DNA of 35,823 bases from the NCBI RefSeq assembly GCF_000313135.1, contig NW_004457242.1, positions 63,965-99,787 on the forward strand, read 5' to 3'. The position numbers and the translations under genes are program-made. This document shows, piece after piece, positions 1-11,693 of this stretch. The notes under the pieces were generated by a model. That model ran no database searches and was not told the origin of the DNA. It saw only the letters and a program-made list of their open reading frames with translations. Source of the DNA: Acanthamoeba castellanii str. Neff. Taxonomy: Eukaryota; Discosea; Longamoebia; Acanthamoebidae. Position 1 is the stretch's first letter. Every line of letters starts with the position of its first letter.

Positions 1-2698
1 CTTCCTACGAAGACCCACCGGTACCGTACACACACACACACACACACGCACACACACACACACACTTGGGGGGCTCACATTGTATTGCTTTTCGTGTGCG
101 TGTAATTCAATCCCACAGAGTTGATGACCAAGATCTGTCAGCCCGGCATCGACAGGCCCAACATTAGGGAGGAGATCTTCTGCCAGATGCTCCGGCAGAC
201 CAACAAGAACCCCAAGCCGTACGCGACCCCCCCCCTCTCTTAATCAACTCTTTCCTACGTTCGCTGACGGCCAACCGACGACGCGCACACACCACAGGGC
301 GAGCCAAGTGAAGGGACTGGAGCTGATCTCGATTTGCTGCGGTCTGTTCAACCCTTCGCGCGCGCTCGGCCCCTACCTGCTCGACTTCCTGCACCTGCAC
401 ACCAAGCTCACGCCGGACGACTGCAAGAACGAGAAGGTCGCACAGGTATGTTACCTCTCGCGGTCCCGCAGTCTTCTTTCGTTCTTTTTGCAGCTGACGC
501 ACGAGTGCGCTATATTGTGTGGTCGACAAAACACGACAGGACTTGTCGCGCCTGGCAGCCTCGGGCGTGGGCCGGCTCGATCGTCTGCGAGCCGCCGGCG
601 CGCGCCACTTTGCGCCCTCGCAGGTCGAGTTCGCGGCCATTCGGGTAACGCTCCACATCGCAGACGGCGACGCTCGAACCACTGAACTGAACTGAGCTGA
701 ACTAAACTGAACTGTTTTCATCGGTGCACAGATGGGCAACCCGCTGCAGGTCCGCGTGTGGACTCTCGACACGGCGACGAAGGGGGTGCTGGTGGACATG
801 GCGGCCACGGTGCAGGACACGACGTCGCAGCTGATCAAGGACTTCAGGCTCACGCCCGAGGCGCTGTCGAAACGGGACTGGAAGCTCTACGGCTTCCTGG
901 GCACTGAGCAGTCCGCCTACCTGCGCTTCAATGGAGGTATTCCTCCCCCCCGCACCACCGCACATGCACACGCACACAATCGCATAGCGCGCGCGCGTGC
1001 TGAGGTGGAGCCACCGGTTGACCACTCGTCACACGCACGCACGCACGCACACAGCCGTCGGCACGCTGCTGCTGGAGCGCGACAACATTTGCGACATCAT
1101 GGCCAAGTTCGAGCTCGTGACACCCCCCAAGAGCAAGGAGGCCCTCCACTTCGTATTCCAGGTAAAAAAAAATGGCATTGCCTTCCATTCCTTCTCTCGT
1201 GCTCGCCTTGGCGTGGTGGGGATCACCACCACTCAACACACTTAATATATTGTTAGGAGTCGATGTCGCTCAACCCACAGAACGAACTCTCGGACCCGAT
1301 CGCCAACCATCTGCTGTGCCACCAGGTACATCACGTTTATTTTTCTATTATTTCTTTATTTATTATTTATTTATGTTTGGGCTATGATGATGGTGCCGGC
1401 ATTGCAAGTGAGCTTTGTGATGATTGTCAGCTCACGTCGCGCGTCCGATGCAACACAGGCGATCGCTCTCGTGAACTCGGGCAAGCACCCCGTCACCGAA
1501 GGCGAGGTGCGCACTTGAACCTCTCCGCGGCGGACTGTTGTTGGGGAGGGGGGAGGGGGTGACAGTCGACTGACTCGCTCTCTCTCTCTCTCTCTTACGT
1601 ATGTTGGGCCACCACCATATCGATCAGGCGGCGTACCTGTCGGCGCTGCAGTACTTCATCCAGGTGTCGCGCACGGTCAAGGACCGAGGCCGCGCATCGA
1701 TGGCGACTAAGAACAACGAGTTCATGCAGGCCGTCCGTTTCCTGCCCCCGTTCGCCCTACAAATGTACCGCAAGCACCTCCCGCGCGCACAGGTTCTTGA
1801 TGGCTAACAACACACACACACGACACGCACGCACACGACACACGACACACGACACACGACACACGACACACGACACACGCAACAGGAAATCGGAGACCGA
1901 GTGGTTGTTGGCGATCTTTAACGAGTTCGAGGATCTGGACAAGAACATGTCCGTGCAGGTGGCCGAGGAGCTCTACCTCGCCACCGTCAGGAGGTGGAAG
2001 TACTACGGCTCCACCATCTTCTTCTGCGAGGTGCCCTATCTCCCTCCTTAATGATAGCCGACTATCTCTGACACTACGGCGCCATCACCACCCCCTTGGC
2101 TTGGCTCACTTCTTTCACTTCTTGTGGAGCAGAACAAGCAATACCCGGGCACGAATGCGATTGGCGTCAGTCGCGAAGGTCTCATCATTCTGCGACTCCC
2201 GCAAAAGGAGCCATTGGCGATTGCCACCTTCAAGGGTACTCCCGCCCCCCTCTTCATTCACACACAACACACACACACACACACACCAACACACAACACA
2301 CAGAACTGATTTCATCACCCCCCCCCCCGAACAACACATTTGAACATGTTCGTGTGAGCAGCCATCTCCAATTGGTCGTCGGCGAAGAACGACGCGCTGG
2401 GCGTAGTTGCCGGCTCGCTGATGAACCCGCAGCGGCTCGTCTTCAACACACCACATGTACGCGCCCGCCCCAGCAGCCTATTCACGTCTCCCAGCCCCCA
2501 GGGACCCTGCTAACCCGAACGCATCCGTGTGCCCACCTACCGCCACCTCTTCAGGCCCAGCAAGTGGTGCAGGCGCTCGAGAAGATGGTGGAGAAGCTGG
2601 TGCAGGGGAGGAGAAAGGAGGAGGAGAGCCACAGGCCCAACTACATGCCCTGCGCCACGTTCCGCTCCACCTTGCTCACACCCAAGAAGCCGTTCTAG
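1..2698 (+). CDS. MyTH4-FERM protein, probable unconventional myosin tail (5' end outside window)
   Basis: About 480 residues of a C-terminal part can be joined from 13 exons: 1-20, 119-218, 298-445, 540-644, 732-936, 1055-1161, 1257-1325, 1459-1506, 1628-1792, 1896-2030, 2133-2235, 2362-2456 and 2555-2698 (TAG). The first part carries MyTH4 signatures (PNIREEIFCQ, then GLELISICCGLF). The rest reads as a FERM domain: an F1-like stretch (LQVRVWTLD), an F2 helical part, and an F3-like end (KYYGSTIFF, IGVSREGLIIL). MyTH4-FERM tails bind microtubules or membrane-protein tails and occur in class VII/X-type myosins and some plant kinesins. No motor domain is visible because the gene continues upstream, so 'myosin' is inference. 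The start of exon 10 is the least certain junction. The product ends in a short basic tail (TPKKPF). The gene converges on the minus-strand gene 109 bases downstream. Confidence 0.85.
29..65. repeat. (CA)n dinucleotide repeat in an intron
   Basis: Nearly pure CA run inside the first visible intron of the MyTH4-FERM gene. Similar CA runs occur in later introns of this gene (2265-2303). Confidence 0.95.
1833..1881. repeat. ACACGAC heptanucleotide tandem repeat in an intron
   Basis: About six to seven tandem copies of ACACGAC (with the variant ACACGACAC at the left edge) lie in the intron before exon 10 of the MyTH4-FERM gene. The same heptamer, as its reverse complement, recurs at 19182-19231. 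Confidence 0.9.
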
Positions 2699-2807
2699 AA
2701 CGAGCCTTCACCACTATTTATCCAACTTTGTTTCCCTTCTTGCTATGAATCACGATACACGAATCTCAGAATGACTAGTAGTACCACCACAACTACAACT
2801 ACAACTA

Positions 2808-5194
2808 CTACGAGTAGAAGGTCAGCTGCACGATCCACATGGTGGGCTCGCTGTCCTTTTTCTCGCTGACGTCGACGCGTTGCTGCCCAGTGACGGCGGT
2901 GAGGCTGCGGTCGATCAGCTTGGACCGAATGGCGAGCTTGTTCTCGCCCTTCACGAACCGCCAGAACCGCTCGGACTCAGTCACCGTCGGCGACCGCGCG
3001 CTCAGAGTCCCACCAGCCACGCTGCAGTGTCGACGAGTCAAGTGTAAACAAACGCACACACACACACGCACACACGCACACACATCACACACACACACAC
3101 CACACACACAACGTACCTGAGGTAGTAGCCCCATGATGAGAGGAGGGTGAGCTTGCGCTCGTCTTCGTGGAGGGTCCACTTTTCCTGCGGCCCGGGCTCG
3201 TCCCGAGCCACGAGCACCACCGCGCCATCCGAGGTGGCCGACATGAACAGACCCTCGCGCTGCGATCGGAACGTGGCGTAGACCCCTGTCGCGCGCGCAC
3301 CAACTCAAGTGAGGCCAAAGCCATGACATTTGGTGAGCAGCAGCCCCAACCAGGCGTACCGCTGGTGACCGAGAGAAAGTTGAGCGTCCACGAGTACGCC
3401 TTGTCTGACTGCGCCGCGACCGCATCACTGTTTTGCGGGGGGGGGGAAGAACTGAGTGTTTGTCGCTCTACTGTGCGCGTGTGGTGGTCAGACCTGTCAG
3501 CGGAGCGAGGCACGGTGAGGTACTTGCCCAGGTGGGACTTGATGCTGACCTTGTCGTTGACGATCATCACCTCGAACTCTGTGCCCTCCCCGCTCGAGGC
3601 CTCTGGCACGCCTTCCAGCTCGCCTGCATGCACGCGTTGCATGCATGGGGGTCCGCGGTTGAGTGTTCGTTCACCACCGCACATCAAGGCCCAGCGATGA
3701 TGTACGCGCTTCTTCAGACGTAGCGCCACATACCCGAGGGCTTGCACGACAGGTAGAGGCCGTGCCGGTTCATGAAGCTGGCCTTCTGCTGCGTCTGGGC
3801 CATCATCCACGCCTCCTCGGGTTCGCCTGGCGTACAAATTGATCATTATATAGGTTAGGCCCAGGGTCGATCATGAGTAGTATGAAATGGGAGAGATGTC
3901 CTCAACCCGAGGTGTGGTCCTGGGCGCCGGCCCACGTCGAAGTGAAGGCCTCGCCGTTCTCGCGTAGTCGCAGGAAGCGGCCCGTGTGGGACATCAAGGT
4001 GACCTTCCGCCCTAATCGAACACACCAAGTCAGGTCGGGCCGAGACCGGGTGATCCGGTGTGGTCACCCAGTTCGCACCTTGCCGCGCGCTGCTGGTTTC
4101 GCCATCGGCCCGGCTGGTCTGGTACAGTTTCGTCTGGTTCTTGAGGACGTACGGCTGGAACGACAGAGGGAAGCAGTGAGCCCTGGATGGGGTCATGGAC
4201 GAGATATGAGGTCGGGGGGGGGGTCATGATGATGGTGACGACGGGCCGGAGGTAGAAGGTACGTACCAGTCGCTCTTGAAGGTGTGCGTGCTGATGCCAT
4301 AGGAGTCCTTGGGTCGCGCGCACCACAGGGACGCATCACCGTAGGATCCTACATCGATGGGTTGGTGAAGTGACGGTGAGGCGATCGGTGCCGTCGTTGT
4401 TGTTTCTGGTGGTGGTGCTGCTGCTGCTGGATGAAGAGACGCGCTACTTACCGCCACTCCCCGAGTCCCACCAAGCCTGTGGGTAGGCCCATTGGCCGGC
4501 GACGACCATGGACTTGTGCACGCATCTGCGCACCACCACCGCGCTTGGTGATCAGAACCTTTTCCTGGGCCTCTGGTTGGCACACACACAGCACAATGTG
4601 TGTACCGTACCGCATCGAGTCCTTCGAGGGCTTCTGGTCGTTGTTGGCGTTGGTGACGTCACCCAGCGCAACGTAACCTGCAGGAGGGACGGGCCGCCAG
4701 AACGACACATCGCCGTACCGAGCCCCGGTCTTGCGGCTGTCCTGTATGGCACGAGTGCGTGAGCCAGGCCCTTTGCAGCGGCAGTCTAGAGTGGGTTCAA
4801 GACACGCACCCAGGTCTTGACAAAATCGACCGGCTTGGCCAGAAGGTCGGTCTCGCCCTCCACGGCCTGGCGCACCACCAATCCCGTCCCATGTGGCTGG
4901 CTTTCGTGGTGCGGCTCGGCATGGTCGCCCAAGCAAAAGTACCCTTTTCAAATGATGAGATTTGAATTTTATCAATTATGATTTCAAATCTCATCGTAAT
5001 TTTGATGTCAATGTGGCAAAGATTTGAGTACCAGGAGGGGCATTGACATGCCATATGGAGATGTCGCCACGAGATCCAGTGCCGCGATCATCCCAGACCT
5101 TGGAGAAGGAGGAACACAGTATGACCTCCAATCTTGCGCTCACTATGGCTTGCTGCCACCCAGCGGCCTTAGTTTCTCCATCTGCGTGCTGCAT
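2808..5194 (-). CDS. Vps62-like domain fused to fascin-like beta-trefoil repeats
   Basis: Twelve exons in minus order join into a 488-residue protein: 5194-5032, 4943-4810, 4741-4611, 4525-4452, 4348-4267, 4182-4079, 4011-3907, 3826-3734, 3623-3494, 3427-3360, 3285-3117 and 3021-2808 (TAG). An in-frame TGA two codons upstream supports the start at 5194. Residues about 10-195 hold three motifs of the type found in Vps62/DUF946 and VPS13-adaptor regions: DISIWHVNAPPGYFCLGD, DVSFWRPVPPAGYVALGD and DASLWCARPKDSYG. Residues about 228-465 hold five units of about 40 residues with the fascin/hisactophilin signature (SHTGRFLRL, NRHGLYLS, SHLGKYLTV, SQREGLFMS, SSWGYYLSV). No signal peptide or membrane segment is seen. 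A plausible role is actin bundling or adaptor function at membranes, which is inference. Both halves recur in their own families; the combination is the odd point. Confidence 0.8.
3056..3109. repeat. (CA)n dinucleotide repeat in an intron
   Basis: CA-rich run, read as GT on the coding strand, in the last intron of the Vps62/beta-trefoil gene. Confidence 0.9.
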
Positions 5195-5492
5195 TGATCA
5201 ATCACAAGTGCAAAGGCAGATCGGCCTTCCTACGGCGTGTGCGGTCATAACTCTGCCCCGCAACAACAACGCCAATTTGAAATCGAAACAACGCCCATTT
5301 GAAATCATCTTGCACACGTCTGATCTTCGCCTTCACCCGCACACGCGCTAGACCCTCAAAAAGGAAAGTCCACGGCTCTTCGCGGCGGAGGAGTGGGCGG
5401 GAACGACCTGGAAGAAGAGAGAGCAAAGAGAGCCCAGGTTGAAGGAGAGTGGAGTGCTGAGGGGGAGAGTGAGAGTGAGAGAGAGTGAGAAG
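5195..5492. promoter_or_regulatory. Divergent intergenic region between the Vps62/trefoil and PH genes
   Basis: This 298-base spacer separates two divergent start codons and should hold both promoters. The part next to the PH gene is purine-rich, with many GAGAGTGAGA-like stretches (5440-5490) that probably form its 5' leader. No TATA box was recognised. Confidence 0.5.
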
Positions 5493-8400
5493 ATGGAAGG
5501 GTATCTGGAGAAACAGAAGAAGAAGGGCAAGAGCCGGTCGAGATGGGTGAAGCGCTACTTCAAGACCATCGGAAATCATCTCTGCTACTCGGAGAAGAAG
5601 GAGCCCTATAAGGTCATTGGATCGATCCCCCTCGACGAGACCCGATTCTCGAGGCCCGATCCGCGCGAGCCCCTCACAATCACCATGTCCGTCACGGATG
5701 GCCGCATGTACGACCTGCGGGCCGAGAACGAGCACGACGCCGCCGCCTGGCGCAGCTTCTTCGCCTCCTTCGTTCCTCTCGCAGGCCTCGCCATGACCCC
5801 CTCCCCTGCAGCGCCCCCGGCTCGGCCCGGCTCCGGCCCCATGCCCGGCACCCAGGCCCCTTGGTCGCCCCCCGTCCCCAAGAACGCCCTGACAGCCTCG
5901 GGCTCGAAGTGGGGTAACACCACTCTTCCTCTCCCCCCCCCCAAGCCAACGCATCCATGCTGATGTTTCCTATTTTGATTTGATTCATTTTATGCAGCCT
6001 CATCGATGCCGCCGACGCGGTCGCGCCACGCCCCGGTGCTGGGCCACCGCGGGTCGGCCGTCTCGCTTATCCCGCCGAGGCCCACGCAGCTGGCCCACTC
6101 GCCGATGCCACGGCCCAGGTCGCTCCGCGATGGACACAACGACAACGGAGACGATCAATCCTATTCCGCTCGTTCGTTATCGTCGACAGCTGCTCGACCA
6201 GAGGAGAACAACAACATCAACACGCCATCGTCGCCGTCGGACGACAAGCGACGGATCAAGACGCGGGTGCGCCGGATCACGGTGACCAAGATGGTGGAGG
6301 CCCGGAAGCAGAACGTGACCTACGACACGCTCGACGACGTGCTGCAGCTGGTCGAGGAGGAGACGCGGCGCGAGGAGGAGGCCGCCGCGGAGCAGTTCCG
6401 CAGCGAGAAGGAGCGGCTGGCCAAGCAGGAGGCCGAGCTGCGGGCCAAGGACGACCAGCTCCAGCAGATTCGCCAGGAGCTCCTCCGCATGAGCAGCCTC
6501 CTCGTCGCCGCCAACGCTGCCACCCAGCAGAACTCCCTCGCCAGCTCCTTCATCACCAACGAGCTCGCGCTTCAGTCGCAGACGCCGGCCCAGGCCCTGC
6601 CCCTCGCGCCCGGCGAGGCCTCAGTGGTGCTCGAAGGCGCGACGACGGCGAGCGACGCGGCGGCGGTCAGAGAAGAAGAAGCGAAGGAGGCGGAGATGAG
6701 GCGGCAGCTGGAGGAGGAGCAGCGCATACTGGAGGAGGAGGAGCGGCGGTGGCGAGCGGAGGAGGAGGAGTACCTGCGCCACGAGGCCGAGCGCAAGCGG
6801 AGGGAGGAGGAGGAGGAGGCGCGATTGAGGAGGGAGGAGGATGAGCGACGACGCCAGGAAGAGGAAGCAGAGGCGGAGCGAAAGCGGAAGGAGGAGGAGG
6901 AGGAGGAGCGTCAGCGCATAGAGATGGAGCGCAGGAGGAGGGAAGAAGAAGAGGAGGAGAAGGAGCGCAAGCGTCGAGAAGAGGAGGAGAGGCGCCGGCA
7001 GAAGGAGGAGGAAGAGGAGCGGGCGCGCAAGGAGGAGGAGGAGGCGAGGCGCCAGAGAGCGCTGGAAGAGGAAGAAAGGCGCCGGCAGAAGGAGGAAGAG
7101 GAGGAGCGGGTGCGCAAGGAGGAGGAGGAGGCGAGGCGCCAGAGAGCGCTGGAAGTGGAGGAGGAGGAGCGAAGGCGGCGACAAGCCGAAGAGGAGGATC
7201 GTCAGCGAAGAGAGCAGGCAGAGGCGGCGGAACAACAAAGGCTGCGGCGGGAGAAAGAGGAAGCGGAGGCGGAGGCCGCAGCCGCAGCAGCAGCGGAGGC
7301 GGAGCGCTGCAAGAAGGAATGTGAAGAGCGCGAGGCCGCAGAGAAGGAGGAGCGGAGTAGAAATGAAAAGGAGACGGAGGAGGAGAAGGCAGAGGAGGGG
7401 CAACCACAACACGAGGGCGAGGGCGAGGGCGAGGGCGACGGGGACCCGGACGCGGACGCGGACGAGGCGCGCCTCCGGGAGGAGGAGGAGGCGGCGCGCC
7501 TTCGAAAGGCAGAAGAGGAGGAGAGGCGAATGGCTGAAGAGGAGCGCCAGCGCGTGGAGCAGGAGGCCGAGCGGCTGCGCCAGATCGAAGAGGAGCGGCT
7601 GCGAATAGAAGCCGAAGCCGAAGCCGAGCGGCTGCGCAGGGCCGAAGAGGAGCGGCGGCGAATCGAAGCTGAGGCTGAAGCCGAGGCCGAGCGGCTGCGT
7701 CGGGCCGAAGAGGAGCGGCTGCGGGCCGAGGCCGAGGCCGAGCGACTGCGCCTGGCCGAAGAGGAGCGCCTGCGAATCGAAGCCGAGGCCGAGGCCGAGC
7801 GCCTGCGCAGGGCCGAAGAGGAGCGGCTGCGGGCCGAGGCCGAGGCCGAGCGGCTGCGCCTGGCCGAAGAGGAGCGAGCCAAGGCCGAGCGCCTACGGAA
7901 GGAGGAGAAGGAGCGGCGGCGGAGGGAGGAGGCGGAGCGGCGGCAGCGCGAGGAGGCCGAGCGCCGACGGCTGGAGGAGGAGCGACGGCGCCTGGAAGAG
8001 GAGCGACGGCGGCAGGAGGAGGAACGGCGGCGGATCGAGGAGGCCGAGCGGCAGCGGAAGGAAGCCGAGCTGGCGAAGGTGATGGCCGACCTGGAGGAGC
8101 GGCGGCGCGCGCTCGAGCAGCGGCTGATGCTGGAGGAGGAGGAGCGGCGCAAGAAGGAGGAGGAACTGCGGCGCAAGAAGGATGACGAGGAGCGACGCGA
8201 GCGGGAGTGGGAGGTGTGGAAGCAGCAGGAACGGGAGCGCGTGCAGGAGCTCGTCGAGCGCGTGCGCAAGGAGGCTCAGGAGCAGGTATTTGTCTATCGC
8301 ACACGCATGCGCACCACAGCACACGCAGGCGCACGACACGACACACAACTCACATTCCGGTTCGCGCGCGACTCCAGCTGAAGGAGAAGCTGGCGCCGTT

Positions 8401-8932
8401 CCTGCCGCCGTCGCTGGTGGGGTCGGTGGAGAACAAGGGGCCAGATCCCAGGTCATCCCTCCTGGTAGCCATCAAGGGGACCAGCGTCGCCAACCTCAAC
8501 CACGTACGCACCCACGTCACCTTTTCCTCGTGCTTGTGCGGTGTGTGTGTGCGGTGTGTGTGTGCGGTGTGTGTGGTGTGCTGATGAGAGGGGTGTGTGC
8601 GAATTGTGTAGATACCGCCACCGCCGGTGGCGCAGGTGGGGGTGCGGAGGGAGTCGGACGGGAGCGGCATTCGGGAGTCGCTCATCCAGGCGCTGAGCTC
8701 GCGTCGCTTCTTCGTCCTCACCGACGAGGAGAAGGGCGAGGCCGAGGCCGACGAACCGGACCAGGCCGATGAGGAGGACGAGTGGACGGACGACACCGAC
8801 GAGGAGGACTGGGCGACCAGCCTGGCCGAGGCCGATGACTCATCGCCCCCCAGCGGGATGGAGGGACAAGAGGCAGAAGAAGAAGAGCGCGAACCCGCCG
8901 AGGTCAAACACGGCGTGCCGGAGGGATTGTAG
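5493..8932 (+). CDS. PH-domain protein with a very long charged helix
   Basis: Four exons (5493-5913, 5998-8285, 8378-8503, 8612-8932) give 1051 residues. Residues 1 to about 95 form a pleckstrin homology domain: it opens MEGYLEKQ, has the basic RSRWVKRYF strand and ends with the helix tryptophan in DAAAWRSFF. PH domains bind phosphoinositides or proteins. A proline-rich linker follows. From about residue 230 to 900 the chain is almost wholly Glu, Arg, Lys, Ala and Gln in three- to four-residue patterns (EEERRR, AERLRRAEEE), as in long coiled coils or ER/K single alpha-helices. The C-terminal 150 residues hold a short globular-looking exon (LAPFLPPSL) and a very acidic tail. The function is unknown; a membrane-linked spacer or cytoskeletal linker is inference. 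Long open frames antisense to the helix region are composition artefacts. The gene converges on the RhoGEF 204 bases downstream. Confidence 0.87.
7570..7890. repeat. Imperfect coding repeat in the charged helix
   Basis: Units encoding AERLRRAEEERLR and AEAEAERLRLAEEER recur several times in tandem with near-identical codons. This suggests expansion of the helix by unequal crossing-over or slippage. Similar GGAGGAGGA-rich repetition extends through most of 6660-8280. Confidence 0.8.
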
Positions 8933-9136
8933 TTTGCGTCACGAGTAGCAGAAGCGTATAAAGTGTCGTATATTATTATTGCGTTTATTCTCATCTATTG
9001 TATAACTACTGATTATTATCGGGGTATTTGTACATCACGGCGTTGCTTCGTGCGGCACCTCGAGGACGCGAAGCAAAGGCAAAAATGGGAAGGGAAGAAG
9101 AAGAAGAAGAAGCGGAGGAAGAAGATGGACGTGTCT

Positions 9137-10881
9137 TCAGCAAACGAGGCCGCCCTTGAAGGTCACTCCGGTGGCGCTCTCGCATCGGCAGAGGGAGACG
9201 GCGGAGTTGACCCGTCGGGGCTGGGCCTTGTCGATGCTCCCCGTGTTCGTGAGTGAACCGCCGCGCTTGAGGCCCCGATGCCTGCGGCTCCCGGTGCTGC
9301 CACCGCTGCCGCCCTTCGCGTGGGGCGCCGCCGTGGACGCTCCGCTGCTGCCCTGCTGCTTCTCCCTCTCCAGGAGGGACAGCAGCGACTCGCCGCTCTC
9401 TGCGCGGTCGCCAACGGAGAACGACCGCTGCTGGACGTGCCCGCCACTGAGCGCCGACACGCGGCCGAGGCTGAATCGCCAGCTGACCTGTCGCTTGGGC
9501 TGTCGGCTCGCGTCCTGCTGCGACGTGGCCGTGGTGGTCGTGGGCTCGAGCGTGACGTCGGGCATGTCGGCCAGGCTGTCGCGCCTTCGCTCGATGCGCG
9601 CAGGCCGCTCCTCCGACAGGCTGACCTTCCGCCGCCGGTTGCCCGACGAGCCCCGCGAGCCCGTACGGCGCGGAGTGGTCGAGTTGTTGTTGCTGCTGAT
9701 GCCGATTGGCGAGGTGGTGGTGCGCTCATCGTCGTCGTCGGCGTCCTTGGCGGCCATCTGGAGCGTGAGGAGCGACTCCTCGGCGCTGCGGGCCGTTTCC
9801 TGGACCTTGGCGGCGGTCTGGGTCAGGAGGTCGTAGTCGCCGTGGGTGCGCGGGGTGCGTCGCACGAGGTCGTCCAGGATGGTGATGTATTGGCACAGGC
9901 GCTGGACCGGCCGGAGCATGAGGGTCTTCATGTCGCGGCCGCGGCACTCCGGGGCGCCCTTGACCTCCTCGAGGAAGGCGCCAAAGGCCGGGTTGGCCGC
10001 ACGGTGGCGCTTAATCATGGCCACGGCGTCCACGTAGCGGGTCGAGTAGGTCGTGTAGACCTTCAGGTAGCTCGCCATCTGCTGGAAGGCGTCGGCGATG
10101 AGGCACTCCTTGCGCTTGACGCTCGTGAGGCTGATGAGGCCGCGCGCGGTCATGACGGCGCTGAAGCCGTGGCCTCGGGCGCCGCCGCTGTTGGTGCAGC
10201 TGCCCCTGTTCTGTACGAGCGAGGCGACGGTGGCGTCGATGCTGCGGTTGTAGGCCTCGGCCTGGGTGTAGCTGCCCACGACGGCGCTCAGGAGGGCCTT
10301 GTTGAGGGAGATGATGGCCGGCAGGGTAGAGAAGAGCTGCCCAACGTCGTTCTCAGGCACGATTCGTCGCTTGCGCAGCGGCTGGAGAAACAACTGTGTT
10401 GGCGTAGAAAAGAAGAAATCGAGCGTGGTGAGTTGTGACATGCTTACATCACGATCAAGACTTGGTTGCCCAAATGAATTCGATCAAGTCTACGCATCGC
10501 CTAATTTGGTTGAATGAAGGAACGATTTGCCAAGCCATTCAATGTGGGAGGGATGTAGCTCTAATGGGCGGGGGGAGGGGAATGTACGGAGTTGATGGCT
10601 TCGAGGTCCTGGACGTATTCACGTTCGGACAGGATGAGCTCGTTGATGAGCTTCATGCGCTCACGATCCTTGCGAGCTTCCTCGTGCAGCGATGTCAGCA
10701 GATCGTCTTCGCTCACGCCAGCAGACTTGGTCGAGGTAGCAGCGGAAGCCGTAGACCAGAACGACACGGGCGACGACGCAGCCGAGGGCGAACTCGACGA
10801 ACACGCCATCTGATCGTCGTCCTCGATCGGCCTGAAGTAGGCATTCTTTCTATCAAACCCCCTCGACGACTGTCCCCACAT
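9137..10881 (-). CDS. RhoGEF (DH domain) without a recognisable PH domain
   Basis: Two exons in minus order, 10881-10588 and 10393-9137 (TGA), give 516 residues with one 194-base intron. The DH (Dbl homology) domain starts near residue 75 with LILSEREYVQDLEAI and continues LFLQPLRKRRIVPENDV. It includes the conserved helix LMLRPVQRLCQYITILDDL. DH domains load GTP on Rho/Rac GTPases and drive actin remodelling. A glycine- and serine-rich insertion (near NRGSCTNSGGARG) interrupts the domain. The last 220 residues look disordered and basic, with sites such as RRKVS and KRQVSWRFS that suit basophilic kinases. The PH domain that usually follows DH is not visible. The start at 10881 is the only ATG that opens this exon cleanly. 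The N-terminus is rich in serine and alanine. Confidence 0.88.
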
Positions 10882-11269
10882 CTTCTCTTTGTACTACTGT
10901 CAATATCTTTGTGGGTCTGTCTGGTCTCCTTCCTTCCTTCTCCTCAGGCTTCGTTATCGTTCTTCTTGGATGATGTTGTGGGCGATCAATCAACGCAAGT
11001 GTGCTACTTGTACGTGATGTCGCGGGTACCGGGCGAGCAGGGTATGACTGGCAATACGCAACAGACCGCGCCGGGTGGTTGTGGTGGTCTTTGGCCGCGG
11101 GGCTGCACCTCGCGTGTGTTGGTTTCGCTCGTGTCCCGTTTTCTGACGCTTTTTCTGGTTCGACGTAGGCGGTTGGCCAGCGCTAATGAGATTTTGTTTT
11201 ATTATTATATTAGGCGCGAATGAGGGGCACGAATGGGCGGCATGTGAGGTATGTTGGTAGCCGCTGTCT

Positions 11270-11326
11270 GGCAGAAGCCAAGGCGTGCGTGTCGTATTGT
11301 GTCTCGCGCGGCAGAAGCCAAGGCGT
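11270..11326. repeat. 17-base direct repeat, 40-base spacing
   Basis: GGCAGAAGCCAAGGCGT occurs exactly at 11270-11286 and again at 11310-11326. Each copy contains a GGC..GCC mini-palindrome. It lies in the divergent promoter region and could be a duplicated binding site. Confidence 0.85.
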
Positions 11327-11667
11327 CGTCACGTTGTCGCAACTCCTGATCTTGTGGATCATCGCAGTCCCTTCTGTCCCTTTTGGCGGCCGCGATGTTG
11401 GCGCCCATACCCACAGGTATATCACGTTTTGGCGTGGGGGACCTTGGTGACCTGGTCGTTGCGGCGACCTGCGGTATCTGCTCTTGCCTAGGAGGTCCTA
11501 GTCAGCGCCATTGTTCTTTCCTCGCCATCACACGGCCCAATAGGGAGCCGCACCCGTTCGCGCAGCACTTACACTTCCAGGTTCCAGGAGAGGAGAGAGC
11601 TCCAAGAGTGGAGCTTCATGCTGTTTGCTCCTTTTTCTTCAGCCCAACGGTATGCCTGGCTGGATTC

Positions 11668-11693
11668 TCAGATTTGGATCATCTGATTTTTTT
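11668..11693 (+). other. Hairpin followed by a T7 run
   Basis: TCAGAT (11668-11673) pairs with ATCTGA (11681-11686) across a seven-base loop and is followed directly by seven T. It resembles a polymerase III-type end but sits 47 bases before the DEP-FSP1 start codon. No RNA gene was recognised upstream, so it may be chance leader structure. Confidence 0.35.

Noticed and set aside
5202..5954. Antisense frame of 250 codons over the PH exon
   Set aside because: It overlaps the clearly conserved PH domain on the plus strand and has no recognisable domain.
6667..8346. Long antisense open frame of 559 codons opposite the PH/charged-helix gene
   Set aside because: It is Pro/Arg/Ala-rich, the direct antisense of a GAG/CGG-rich helix; stop codons are rare there because of composition. 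Two more antisense frames (7202-8269, 6621-7412) have the same cause.
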